42,036 bases of DNA from RUG563 sp964549135 (lineage in GTDB: Bacteria > Bacillota > Clostridia > Christensenellales > Aristaeellaceae). This document shows positions 34,447-42,036 of this stretch, one piece after another. The notes below the pieces were generated by a model. The model had not been told where the DNA came from. It saw only the letters and a list, made by a program, of their open reading frames with translations, and did no database searches. Each line of letters begins with the position of its first letter. The first letter of the stretch is position 1. The stretch is from positions 1-42,036 of the forward strand of contig CAZJUJ010000019.1 in assembly GCA_964549135.1 (NCBI GenBank), in the 5' to 3' direction. The position numbers and the translations under genes are program-made.

Positions 34447-36273
34447 TCACCTGCCCCATGTAATGATTACGGTTTCCTCCTCCGCCCTGAGCAGATACAG
34501 GCTGTCATCCAGCTGCGTCAGCGCGCCGCCCCGGGCCTTCGGCTCTTCCTTGCCCTCCAGCCGCATCAGGAAATACGCTTCATCCACAAAATTGCCAAGC
34601 TTCAATTCCAGCCCGTTTTCCAGGAGATTTCGCTCCACCGTAAGGCCGCTGAAGCGCTGAACCGCGCCGGAAAAATCCGTGCCGGTCACGCTGCGCAGGG
34701 GCGGCGCGGCGGTAAAGAGCCAGTCCATGTAATCGTCCAGCCGTTCCCGCAGTTCCTCCCAGGTGTACTGGCCTCTGCGCTCCTCATCCAATAGATCGTC
34801 GGGATGCATAAAATGGCTGTTGACAAAATGCATGTTCAGTTCGGAAAGCGCCGTCAAAAGATCATCCTCCGGAAGCAGCGTGCCCGAAATAACCCGGGGC
34901 TGCTCCACCACGCCATCCTCCGCCACGCCGTATTCCTGGGTATAGGCAAAATCCCCCTCGCAGTACACGCTGGCAATGGTATGAATCTGCGGAAAGCAGG
35001 CACCCAGCATGGCCCGGCCCTCGGCGGAAAGCACATTGGAGGGCGGCACATACACCATTTCCGTTACCTCGGGGAATAGCCCCGTCACAAAGCGGATCAG
35101 CTCGCTGACCGTCGTCTTCATGGCCTCCTCATTCTCCCAGGTGTAGTAGGGAAGTATATCCTCATAATCCGTATTGCCCAGGCACAGGGGCTGATGATTA
35201 TAGCCATGCAGGCCGATTTCCCCGCCCCGCTGCAGCAGCAGATTGCCGAAATAGCGATGATTGCCGTCCTGAATGCCCGTCACAAGGGAGCCATCCGTCT
35301 GATCATCATAGCTTTCAATGACCACGGCGGTATAGCGCACGCCGTATTTTTCCGCCAGGCGCAGCATATCGGGCATCCAGATATTGGTATAGAATTCTTC
35401 GATGGTCATATTGTATTCGGCCCGGATATTGGAGGAATCCCCCGAGGGCACAGGCGAGGGGAAATCATCCAGATAGAAGGCGGAGGCATTGATGACCGGA
35501 TAGGCAAATACATCCTCCAGCAGGGAATAGCAGGCCGCATAAATGCCCCGGGTCGGCTTATCCAATTGCCCCATATTGACCACCACAAAGCGGCCCTCGC
35601 CATAGGCATTGCGCCAGATCAGGGGGCAATGCCCCGCGTCATCCTCCCAGGCGATCAATTCCGCCCCGGGCCGCAGATTGACCCGCAGCGCCGAGGCATA
35701 GCCATTGGGAATGAACCAGCTGCCCTCGCCCCCCAGAAGAAAGGAATCGGCAAAGCGGATGCTGTCCACATATTCATAATCATAGGTGGCCGCCGCAATG
35801 CCCACCTTCTGCTCCAGCAGGGAAAAGACGGGCTCCCGAACCACGGGCAGCGCCAGCATGGCCCGGCCGCCCGCATACACCCAATCGGCAAAGGAAAGCA
35901 CCCATTCCCCCAAAGGCTCCAATTCGCTCAGCAGCACCAGCACCGTCCGGAAGGGGGCAAGGGACGGCACCGCCTGCTTGCTGATATCCACCCATTGGCA
36001 GCCCACCTTCATATCCAGAAACATCTGCCGAAACTGCTTTTCCGCCGCCAGGCTGGAGGCGGAGCGGCTATCCAGAAGCACCAGGCATTCCGCCGCCTGG
36101 GCGGCATAGGCATCCTGAGATCGCACCACCTGATCATCCGAAAGGAGAGAGATGCTCCCCCCGAATACCTCATAGCGCACCCCCGAGCGCTCGGCAAACA
36201 GCACCGCCGCCATCGCCAGATAAACGCAGAGAACGACGGCCATGCCCCGGCACGCAAACCCTCTCCGCTTCAT
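34447..36273 (-). CDS. pelA-like: PelA-type polysaccharide deacetylase-like protein (DUF2194)
   Basis: A 608-residue protein with an N-terminal signal anchor (MAVVLCVYLAMAAVLFAE) that puts it outside the membrane. Residues about 60-250 look like a Rossmann or glutamine-amidotransferase-like domain. Residues about 262-520 form a NodB-like carbohydrate esterase: LDD at 268-270 (base and metal Asp), HGYNH at 356-360 (two metal His), and NSH at 485-487 (late His). The set matches a metal-dependent N-deacetylase. In Gram-positive Pel loci (Bacillus cereus type) a PelA with deacetylase but no GH114 hydrolase domain is found, and this protein fits. The start overlaps the pelE stop as ATGA. It would make the polymer partly cationic. 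Confidence 0.85.
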   Translation of the reverse strand: MKRRGFACRGMAVVLCVYLAMAAVLFAERSGVRYEVFGGSISLLSDDQVVRSQDAYAAQAAECLVLLDSRSASSLAAEKQFRQMFLDMKVGCQWVDISKQAVPSLAPFRTVLVLLSELEPLGEWVLSFADWVYAGGRAMLALPVVREPVFSLLEQKVGIAAATYDYEYVDSIRFADSFLLGGEGSWFIPNGYASALRVNLRPGAELIAWEDDAGHCPLIWRNAYGEGRFVVVNMGQLDKPTRGIYAACYSLLEDVFAYPVINASAFYLDDFPSPVPSGDSSNIRAEYNMTIEEFYTNIWMPDMLRLAEKYGVRYTAVVIESYDDQTDGSLVTGIQDGNHRYFGNLLLQRGGEIGLHGYNHQPLCLGNTDYEDILPYYTWENEEAMKTTVSELIRFVTGLFPEVTEMVYVPPSNVLSAEGRAMLGACFPQIHTIASVYCEGDFAYTQEYGVAEDGVVEQPRVISGTLLPEDDLLTALSELNMHFVNSHFMHPDDLLDEERRGQYTWEELRERLDDYMDWLFTAAPPLRSVTGTDFSGAVQRFSGLTVERNLLENGLELKLGNFVDEAYFLMRLEGKEEPKARGGALTQLDDSLYLLRAEEETVIITWGR

Positions 36274-37199
36274 GCCGTTTCCGCCCCCTTTTCCCGGGCC
36301 GCGCCGCGCCCGGCAAAGAAATCAAGCCTTTTGCGGCTTTCGGCGCCAAGATAGATTTCGCCCCGCTCAATTTTCTCCACTACGGCCCGCACCTGCGCGC
36401 CATCCCCCTGCCCGGCGGCATATTCCAGCCGGGTCATCAGCGTCTTTTCCTCCCGGGGCCATTGCCTTTCCATTTTTTCCAGGGTTATTTCAGCCAGGGC
36501 GCTTTCCCCCAGCCGAATCTGCTGATCGGCCAGCCGGGCGTGGTTTTCAAGGGTCGGCTCCCATTCCAGGCGCTCTGAAAGCAGCAAGGCGTATTGCCGG
36601 CGCTGCACCTGCTCCATCTGCCCCTGGGCCAGATGCATTTCCAAATATTCCCCCAGAAAATCGCAGTAGCGGCAGAGCGGCTCCCGCTGCTCCGGCTGGG
36701 CGGAATAGGCCCGCTCCAATTGCTGCAGAGTAAAATCATATTCCCGGGCCAATTCAGCCATGGCCGTGGTGGCGTAATGCACCACCTCGCCATCCTCATT
36801 GGCAATGGCCTCGTTCAGCAGCGGATAATAATCCTCCGGGTTTTCATACAGCACATCCAGCATCATGCTGCGGCGCAGGCCGGCATCATTCAGCACCAGC
36901 GCCTCCTGAAGGGGCACCACGCTTTTCTGCAGATTCATTTCCTCCGTCATCTGCCCCTGCCCGTCTTCCTCCCTGCCCTGCATTTCCTTATGCTTCGCAT
37001 CCGCCCCGCCCTCCAGATGGGCGATATGCAGAAAATGATACAAAAGAATGCAAAGCCCGCCCCACAGGGGCACAAACAGCGCCAGCGGCAGCATAAAACC
37101 CCGGGCCCTGATCAGATGCAGACGGATGCCCAGATACAGCGCCGCGCAGCCCGCCAGATGCAGGCCCAGGAGCAGGAGCAGAATCGTGCTTTCCGGCAT
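36270..37199 (-). CDS. pelE: PelE-like membrane TPR protein
   Basis: A 309-residue protein with two N-terminal helices (ILLLLLGLHLAGCAALYLG and FMLPLALFVPLWGGLCILLY), a charged Glu/Gln-rich stretch and then helical repeats of TPR type to the end. PelE with this layout holds PelD, PelF and PelG together in the synthase. The ATG at 37199 is chosen because GAGG lies seven bases before it; the ATG at 37205 is too close to the SD. Position between pelD and pelA supports the identity, which rests more on layout and context than on sequence motifs. Confidence 0.82.
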   Translation of the reverse strand: MPESTILLLLLGLHLAGCAALYLGIRLHLIRARGFMLPLALFVPLWGGLCILLYHFLHIAHLEGGADAKHKEMQGREEDGQGQMTEEMNLQKSVVPLQEALVLNDAGLRRSMMLDVLYENPEDYYPLLNEAIANEDGEVVHYATTAMAELAREYDFTLQQLERAYSAQPEQREPLCRYCDFLGEYLEMHLAQGQMEQVQRRQYALLLSERLEWEPTLENHARLADQQIRLGESALAEITLEKMERQWPREEKTLMTRLEYAAGQGDGAQVRAVVEKIERGEIYLGAESRKRLDFFAGRGAAREKGAETA

Positions 37200-37217
37200 T
37201 GCCATTCCTCTTTCCGT

Positions 37218-39287
37218 TCAGTTCATTTCCTCCGGCTCCATCCGGCAGCAGGAGATGCCCGCCTGGGAGAGGCGGTTTATTATCACGGGCAGGCTCTGCT
37301 CGGCTGCCTGGGCCAGGATAAGATACATTTGCCCGTCCCGGGCAATGCCCGCGGTATCGCAAAAGCGCACGCGCTGCCTGAGCAGATGATCCATTTCCTG
37401 CATCGTTTTCCCCTGGCCATCCAAACGCACCACAAGATGCCTTGCAATCCTCTGCTCCGCCATTTTCCTTTCCAGCGCCAGCGCCTTTTCAAAATATTCC
37501 TCCGTCAGGATCCGGGTGCCGGGAAGGCATTGCGTTTCCCTGAGCGCCGGCTGGTATTCCATGGTATGCCTCAGGGCCGAGCCAATCAGCCCGCAGAGAA
37601 TGCGGAAAAGATTCATATAATGCAGCGACATCTGATCAAAACTGGCCTGTTTAAGCATCACCAGGATTTTCAGCCGCCCCTCATGCAGAATCCCGGCGGC
37701 ATACATCGGCATATTTTCCGCCATGCGGGTATTGGCAAATACCTCTCCTCGTTCCACTGCCGAGAGCATTTCCCCGCCCTTTTCCAGCGCCAGAGAGGCG
37801 GGCAGTCCGGCGGCAATCCGGCTGGAGGCGGCAATCAGCCGCCCATAGCGGCCCTCCCCGGCGATGGAATAGAGCGCAACGCTCTGATTTTCCATATTCC
37901 TTTCCAGAATATCCACCGCCTGGATAAAAACCTCCCTTTCCAGAGGAACATCCAATTGCTGGGTGATATGATAAATCTTGCCGAAGCTATCCTTGCTGCC
38001 GATAATCTGCTTTTTGTATTCCCGCTTATCCTGGCGCACATCCTGATACATATCCTGGGCAAAGCGCAGCTTTTCCTTCAGCTGCTCGTTTTCCTCCTGC
38101 ATGAAGCGGATTTTATCCCGGTCAATCAGCCGCAGATAGCCGCAGACCGCGCCCACAATAAAATAGACGATAAAGGGTACCCAATTGGCGGGATGATAAA
38201 ACAGCGTCTGCCAATCCATCCCCTGCACCTGATAGGCATACAGCAGCAGCCCGGAAGCGGCAGCAGCCGCCATAAGGCCCATTTTCATCCCATAAACCGA
38301 GGCCATGAGCAGTACCAGCAGCAGCCGAAAATCAATGAGGGCAAGCTGCGTCTGCCAATTGGAAAGCTGCCCGCACAGCAGCGCAAGCCCTGCCGCCAGC
38401 ATAAGTTCCAGCAGCATAAGCGGCTTCCTATGGCGGCTGCGCGTCTGGGAGAGCCGCGCAAGCAGGGGGAGGCTGGGGGTCTTGCCCTGACGATAGCGAG
38501 CCTCGATGGCAGGCAGTTCATTCAGCGGCGAATAGCGCGGGAACCAGCCATAGCGGCTGCGCAGCGCCCGGTCATCCGCCTGTACCCGGCTGATTTTGCC
38601 CCCGGTGCGATAGGAAAAGCGCCAGGCGGGATGCACCTTCTTGAGCGCCGCCTCCAAATCGGCAAAGGTATGGCCAAAGCAATCCGGCACATGCGCTTCG
38701 CCGCTTTCCCCCGGCCAATCATCCGTCATCCGCTGCAGCAGCAGGGAAAGATCCTCCATGGCCATGAAGCAGGCGCTCTGCCCCGGGGCCTCCTGAAAAT
38801 CAAAGGCGCCCCTGCGCTCCAGCGCGGAAAGCATGCGATGAAAATAATCCTTTTCCCAGCCGGCGGAATAGAGATAGAGGCAATGCACCAGCTGCAATTG
38901 AATTGTATCCCCCGCCAGACGCCGGCAAAGCAGCCGGGCCGCCTGGGAGAGGGGATCCTCCTCCTCCAGCGCGGGGCCATCCAGATAGATCACGCGCTGG
39001 GGCGCATGCGCCCTGCAGGCCTCCATCAGCCCGCTCAGCCGCTCGATTTCCCCCCGCTCCCGGGTATGAAAGCTGAGCCGATTGGAAAAGGCGATGATAT
39101 AATCCAGATCATCCTCCTCCAGCAGCCGGTCATAATCGATATTCCCGGGCGAAATGACCGTGATGCCCTTTTTCCGGCTGCTTTTCAGCCCGGTTTCCCC
39201 GGCCAGCAGCACCCGGCAGCCGGGAAAGGTCTGGCCCAGCCATCCCGCCGTGATGCAGCCGATATTGCCCGTCAGTAGAATTCTCAT
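37218..39287 (-). CDS. pelD: PelD-type c-di-GMP receptor with N-terminal SDR-like domain
   Basis: A 689-residue membrane protein. Residues 1-275 resemble a nucleotide-sugar epimerase / SDR (ILLTGNIGCITAGWLG at the start, but no clear YxxxK), so this domain may be inactive. About four helices lie between residues 290 and 390, then a coiled coil (about 390-430), a GAF domain (about 445-585) and a C-terminal GGDEF-like domain. The GGDEF signature is degenerate (DGQMY, 651-655) but an RxxD inhibitory-site motif (RFCD, 641-644) and Arg650 remain, as in PelD proteins that bind c-di-GMP and switch on Pel synthesis. Bacillus cereus PelD is also described with an SDR-like N-terminus. Start at 39287 lacks a good SD; a five-codon ORF with one precedes it. 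Confidence 0.87.
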   Translation of the reverse strand: MRILLTGNIGCITAGWLGQTFPGCRVLLAGETGLKSSRKKGITVISPGNIDYDRLLEEDDLDYIIAFSNRLSFHTRERGEIERLSGLMEACRAHAPQRVIYLDGPALEEEDPLSQAARLLCRRLAGDTIQLQLVHCLYLYSAGWEKDYFHRMLSALERRGAFDFQEAPGQSACFMAMEDLSLLLQRMTDDWPGESGEAHVPDCFGHTFADLEAALKKVHPAWRFSYRTGGKISRVQADDRALRSRYGWFPRYSPLNELPAIEARYRQGKTPSLPLLARLSQTRSRHRKPLMLLELMLAAGLALLCGQLSNWQTQLALIDFRLLLVLLMASVYGMKMGLMAAAAASGLLLYAYQVQGMDWQTLFYHPANWVPFIVYFIVGAVCGYLRLIDRDKIRFMQEENEQLKEKLRFAQDMYQDVRQDKREYKKQIIGSKDSFGKIYHITQQLDVPLEREVFIQAVDILERNMENQSVALYSIAGEGRYGRLIAASSRIAAGLPASLALEKGGEMLSAVERGEVFANTRMAENMPMYAAGILHEGRLKILVMLKQASFDQMSLHYMNLFRILCGLIGSALRHTMEYQPALRETQCLPGTRILTEEYFEKALALERKMAEQRIARHLVVRLDGQGKTMQEMDHLLRQRVRFCDTAGIARDGQMYLILAQAAEQSLPVIINRLSQAGISCCRMEPEEMN

Positions 39288-39291
39288 CGTG

Positions 39292-39309
39292 TTACCCTGC
39301 CGTTCTCAT
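39292..39309 (-). other. possible five-codon leader ORF of pelD
   Basis: ATG AGA ACG GCA GGG TAA on the minus strand (peptide MRTAG), preceded by AGGAGA at good spacing and ending four bases before the pelD ATG, which has no good SD. Termination-reinitiation could deliver ribosomes to pelD. It lies downstream of the predicted promoter. Confidence 0.4.
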
Positions 39310-39357
39310 GCTTCTCCTGTATTATCGCGCGGCCCCTGTTTATACGCCGCCTATTAT

Positions 39358-39386
39358 ATTATAACAATAATGTGCGCCGCGCTCAA
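39358..39386 (-). promoter_or_regulatory. promoter of the pel operon
   Basis: On the minus strand TTGAGC (39386-39381), 17 bases, TATAAT (39363-39358), with a second overlapping TATAAT five bases downstream. Confidence 0.75.
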
Positions 39387-39431
39387 GGCTTCGCAAAAAA
39401 ATTCACAGTTTTCTTCCCGGCAGCCGGGCAT

Positions 39432-39471
39432 AAAAAAAGCCCCCGGGCGCTGGGCAGCGCGCCGGGGAGCC
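39432..39471 (-). terminator. terminator of the epimerase/phosphatase operon
   Basis: On the minus strand GCTCCCCGGCGCGC pairs with GCGCCCGGGGGC around a short loop, followed by seven T. It insulates the pel promoter from the operon upstream. Confidence 0.85.
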
Positions 39472-39500
39472 CTGCATCCGGGCACAGGACGGAAATCAAA

Positions 39501-40160
39501 TCACATTTCTTCTTCGCAGATGGGAATCATGCCCTCAAAGGAGAGGATATACTGCCGGGCGGCCCGCTTCATCGCGTCCATAAATTCCTCTCCGGTGGGA
39601 TCATAAACGCCCACGGTATAGAGCCCCGCCCGGGCGGCAGCCTGAATCGCGCCGGGATTATCATCAAAAAATGCGGTGCGCGCCGACATGGCCCCCATCC
39701 GCGATACGGCCTCCAGATAGATCTGCGGCTGGGATTTGGTCAGGCCAAAATCATCGCAGCTCCAGATATGCGCAAAGAAATGGGCAATCCCATTGCGCTG
39801 CAGGCAGGGATCCAGCATACGGTGAGGGCTGGCGGTCAGAATATTCAGGCTGCAATGCCGCGCCCGGAGCGCCTCCAGATAGGATACAACCCCGGGCTTC
39901 AGCGGAATTTCATCCCGGTATTTGGGCAGGGCGTAGGCATTCATTTCCTCCAGCATCCGCTCGATGCCCCAGGGCACGCCCAGTTTCTCCTGAAAATAGC
40001 GGGCCGTGCCCAGATCGCCCAGGGGCGTAATCCGCCGGATCACATCGGCGGGATAGGGGGTTTTTGTGATTTTAAGAATACGCAGCATTTTTTCCGCCCA
40101 GACGGGCATGGAATCAGCCAGCGTGCCGTCAAAATCGAAAAGATAGGCAAAGGGCGGCAA
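39501..40160 (-). CDS. HAD-family sugar phosphatase / phosphoglucomutase-like
   Basis: A 219-residue cytosolic HAD hydrolase with a helical cap domain. Seen: LFDFDGTLADSM near residue 6-17 (nucleophile and acid Asp), ILTASPHRM (motif II), and AFFDDNPGAIQAAARAGL (motif IV). This layout fits beta-phosphoglucomutase-like phosphatases. A TTG at 40160 is chosen as start because AGGAGG sits ten bases upstream; a longer frame from a TTG at 40196 overlaps the neighbour's stop without an SD. It follows the TIM-barrel gene closely, so the pair probably work on one sugar phosphate route. Substrate unknown. Confidence 0.85.
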   Translation of the reverse strand: MPPFAYLFDFDGTLADSMPVWAEKMLRILKITKTPYPADVIRRITPLGDLGTARYFQEKLGVPWGIERMLEEMNAYALPKYRDEIPLKPGVVSYLEALRARHCSLNILTASPHRMLDPCLQRNGIAHFFAHIWSCDDFGLTKSQPQIYLEAVSRMGAMSARTAFFDDNPGAIQAAARAGLYTVGVYDPTGEEFMDAMKRAARQYILSFEGMIPICEEEM

Positions 40161-40176
40161 AACGGCATTCCCTCCT

Positions 40177-41040
40177 TCAGGCCTCAAACAAATCAATCAG
40201 ATACCGGCCGATCCGGGCGGCATAGCGCAGCGCATCGGGCAAAAGCGCCTCGGGCAGCCTGCGCAGATAGCCAAACACCTCAAAGGTCAGTTCGCCCGTA
40301 TATCCCGTTTCCTTCAGCGCAGCCATGATTTTTTCCCAGTTCAGCCATCCCGAATAGGGCAGGGTATGCCGATCCCCCAGATAATCGCTGTCCTGAATAT
40401 GCAGCCCCTGCAGCAGCCCCGGGGCCATGGCGCGGATAAAATCCTCCGGCTCGCTGCCGGTAATGGCGGCATGCCCCACATCGATGCAGGCCACAAACCA
40501 GGGGGAATCCAGCTTCTGGATAAACGCGCTCAGCGCCTTGCCAGAGGCCAGCACGCCATGATGGGTTCTGCGTTTTTCATCCCACCGAAACAGATTTTCC
40601 ACCGCCACCCGAATGCCGAATTTCCGGCAATAGGGCTCCAGGCTGCGGTAATAGGCCAGATTGATTTCCTCGGCATCCAGCTTCGTTTCCTCCGGCGGCA
40701 CCATCAGCGCATGCACCACAATCTGCTCCGCCCCCAGGATGGAGGCCGCCTCCACGGCGCGCACAAGCTGCCGATAATGCGGGTTGCCAAGCTCCGTTTT
40801 CTCCTGATAATCTGCCCAGAAGGGCGCATGGGCCTGATTGCAGCGCAGCCCGTTTTTCTCCATAACCGCCCGGATTTTCCGGGCATAGGCCTGATATTCC
40901 TCCCCCAGCGCCGGGGAGCCCTCCGCCTGCCAGTAGAAGGAATAATCCACGCAGTCAAAGCCCGCCCGGGCAATCAGCTCCATGGCCCCTTCATCGCCCA
41001 GCTTTTCCCGCAGGGCAAAGGTTTCGATCGATAATTTCAT
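40177..41040 (-). CDS. sugar phosphate isomerase/epimerase family TIM-barrel protein
   Basis: A 287-residue cytosolic protein of the xylose-isomerase-like TIM-barrel (AP endonuclease 2) superfamily. Start at 41040 has AAAGGAA six bases upstream. Seen: MKLSIETFALREKLG and FDCVDYSFYW at the N-terminus, RCNQAHAPFWADY, QIVVHALMVPPEE, IRVAVENLFRW (metal-binding Glu), FVACIDVGHAAITG (metal-binding Asp and His), and LHIQDSDYLGDRHTLPYSGWLNW near the C-terminus. The metal residues of the fold look complete, so it is probably an active epimerase, isomerase or related lyase. Substrate unknown. Confidence 0.87.
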   Translation of the reverse strand: MKLSIETFALREKLGDEGAMELIARAGFDCVDYSFYWQAEGSPALGEEYQAYARKIRAVMEKNGLRCNQAHAPFWADYQEKTELGNPHYRQLVRAVEAASILGAEQIVVHALMVPPEETKLDAEEINLAYYRSLEPYCRKFGIRVAVENLFRWDEKRRTHHGVLASGKALSAFIQKLDSPWFVACIDVGHAAITGSEPEDFIRAMAPGLLQGLHIQDSDYLGDRHTLPYSGWLNWEKIMAALKETGYTGELTFEVFGYLRRLPEALLPDALRYAARIGRYLIDLFEA

Positions 41041-41086
41041 GGCGCATTTCCTTTCTTTCCATCGTGTCATATAGACATCCCGCGCC

Positions 41087-41115
41087 ATTATAGCAGAATC
41101 CCATCGGGAATTCAA
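41087..41115 (-). promoter_or_regulatory. promoter of the epimerase/phosphatase operon
   Basis: On the minus strand TTGAAT (41115-41110), 17 bases, TATAAT (41092-41087). Confidence 0.7.
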
Positions 41116-41161
41116 TCAATCGCCCAGACCCCCCGGACGGCATTTTCATATCCATGCCTCC

Positions 41162-41659
41162 TCACCAAATCCAAAGCATCAGGCCGCTGCTGAGAAAGCC
41201 CGCCGCAATCGCAAAGGGAAGAACGGGCAGGCATACCTTCACATGAAACCATTTTTGATGATATTCCCTTTCCATATGCTCCGTTCCTGGGAGTCGCACA
41301 CGCTTAATGTTGGCAAACAGCACCCAATCCAGAAAGAAGGTATCCCAGGCAAACACGCAGAGCATATAGACCCAGCTAAGCCCCACGCCCTGCCAGAAGG
41401 TTTCTGCCCCCGCCTGATGCAGCATCCACGCAAACAGGAACAGGAAAACAGCCATGGCAAGCAGCTTTTTCAATATCATCAGCTTTGTCAGCTTTTCTTT
41501 TGTGGCCTCCTTGCGCTGGGAGCGGTAGTATTCCGCCTGAATCTCCGGGGGATAATCGCTGATAAAGGTCAGGGGATTGATGAGCAGCATCCCGAATACC
41601 AGTACGGTGAAGCCAAGGAGCATGACGGCGATCTCAGCAACAATAACAGAAATACGCAT
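41162..41659 (-). CDS. small multi-pass membrane protein, unknown function
   Basis: A 165-residue membrane protein with about four helices: IVAEIAVMLLGFTVLVFGML, LLAMAVFLFLFAWML, LSWVYMLCVFAWDTFFLDWVLF and VLPFAIAAGFLSSGLMLWIW. A charged loop (YYRSQRKEATKEKLTK) follows the first. No family recognised. It starts six bases after the methyltransferase stop, with the SD GGAGGAAA spanning that gene's end, so they form an operon. Base composition looks lower in GC than the neighbouring genes. Confidence 0.7.
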   Translation of the reverse strand: MRISVIVAEIAVMLLGFTVLVFGMLLINPLTFISDYPPEIQAEYYRSQRKEATKEKLTKLMILKKLLAMAVFLFLFAWMLHQAGAETFWQGVGLSWVYMLCVFAWDTFFLDWVLFANIKRVRLPGTEHMEREYHQKWFHVKVCLPVLPFAIAAGFLSSGLMLWIW

Positions 41660-41665
41660 AATTGC

Positions 41666-42036
41666 TTATTTCCTCCCCACCAGCAGTGTCGAGCCTTGCA
41701 GCATCAGGCGGCTCGCTTCTTTCTTCGTCATAAACATCCCGTCAGTGGTGTCGATCATGCGAACCTCCGCATAGCCCATCTCCCGGAGCTTTTGGCAGAA
41801 TGCCTCCATATCGCCGTAGCGGTTTTTACCCATGAGGTCGTGGATGGCAAAAGTACCGCCTTTTTTCAGGGTACGCAGGGTTTCCAGCAAAAGCATCTGT
41901 TTTTCCACACCTGAGATGTTGTGGTAGACATAGTTGCTGGTGACGGCATCGAAAGTTTCATCGGCAAAGGGAAGTTTGGTTGCGTCGGCTTTTTGAAACT
42001 CCGTGTTGCTGACCCCTTCCGCTTTCGCATTGCTCC
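41666..42036 (-). CDS. class I SAM-dependent methyltransferase, C-terminal fragment
   Basis: The last 123 or so residues of a methyltransferase; the N-terminal part, with the SAM-binding Gly motif, lies beyond the window edge. Seen: ADATKLPFADETFDAVTSNY (motifs II-III of the Rossmann fold), the helix VEKQMLLLETLRTLKKGG and the strand FAIHDL. The reading frame is open to the window edge, so this is a cut by the window, not a broken gene. It uses GAC, CAA, CTC and ACT codons more freely than the neighbours. Substrate unknown. Confidence 0.85.
   Translation of the reverse strand, partial: SNAKAEGVSNTEFQKADATKLPFADETFDAVTSNYVYHNISGVEKQMLLLETLRTLKKGGTFAIHDLMGKNRYGDMEAFCQKLREMGYAEVRMIDTTDGMFMTKKEASRLMLQGSTLLVGRK

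Noticed and set aside
36594..39278. 894-codon plus-strand frame opposite pelE and pelD
   Set aside because: Product is His/Gln/Pro-rich with no domain; the minus-strand genes have motifs, overlaps and a promoter.

Overview
The window looks like a chromosomal piece of a GC-rich (roughly 60 % by eye) Bacillota, most likely a clostridial gut lineage. Signs are AGGAGG-type ribosome binding sites nearly everywhere, TTGACA/TATAAT promoters, a Met T-box leader on metG, LplB/YtcP-type ABC permeases with a membrane-bound AraC regulator, and a Pel locus of Gram-positive type (pelD-E-A-F-G without pelB/pelC). No species can be named from the sequence alone.

Layout. 1-181: a tRNA operon on the minus strand (Val, Asp, partial third tRNA). 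309-3537: a degenerate LCP-family protein, a 1-phosphofructokinase-type kinase and a diaminopimelate-decarboxylase-like protein. 3628-14991: a carbohydrate-use locus: a membrane AraC-type regulator divergent from two ABC permeases, a solute-binding protein, a GH43-type enzyme and two large tandem paralogues of unrecognised family. 14996-15364: a large imperfect inverted repeat. 15400-18696: a TAXI-type TRAP transporter (binding protein plus fused permease). 18789-20057: an MFS permease. 20249-22668: T-box and metG. 22685-23533: iron-sulfur serine dehydratase alpha subunit. 23604-25959: phosphosugar mutase and an FMN reductase (minus strand). 26145-26948: a cysteine-rich propeller-like orphan.

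27036-39287 holds a nine-gene minus-strand operon with overlapping or near-touching genes: pelD, pelE, a pelA-type deacetylase (DUF2194), pelF, pelG, a CotH-type kinase, a VTC polyphosphate-polymerase-like protein, a DUF4956 membrane protein and a DUF4832-type glycoside-hydrolase-like protein. It has a clear promoter at one end and a terminator at the other. PelD keeps an RxxD inhibitory-site motif in a degenerate GGDEF domain, so c-di-GMP control of the polysaccharide is predicted. The joining of a Pel synthase to a CotH/VTC/DUF4956 phosphate-chemistry cassette is the most interesting system in the window.

39432-42036: a TIM-barrel epimerase-like protein and a HAD phosphatase in one operon, then a small membrane protein and a truncated methyltransferase whose base composition differs from the rest.

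All functional calls are from reading motifs; no database search was run.
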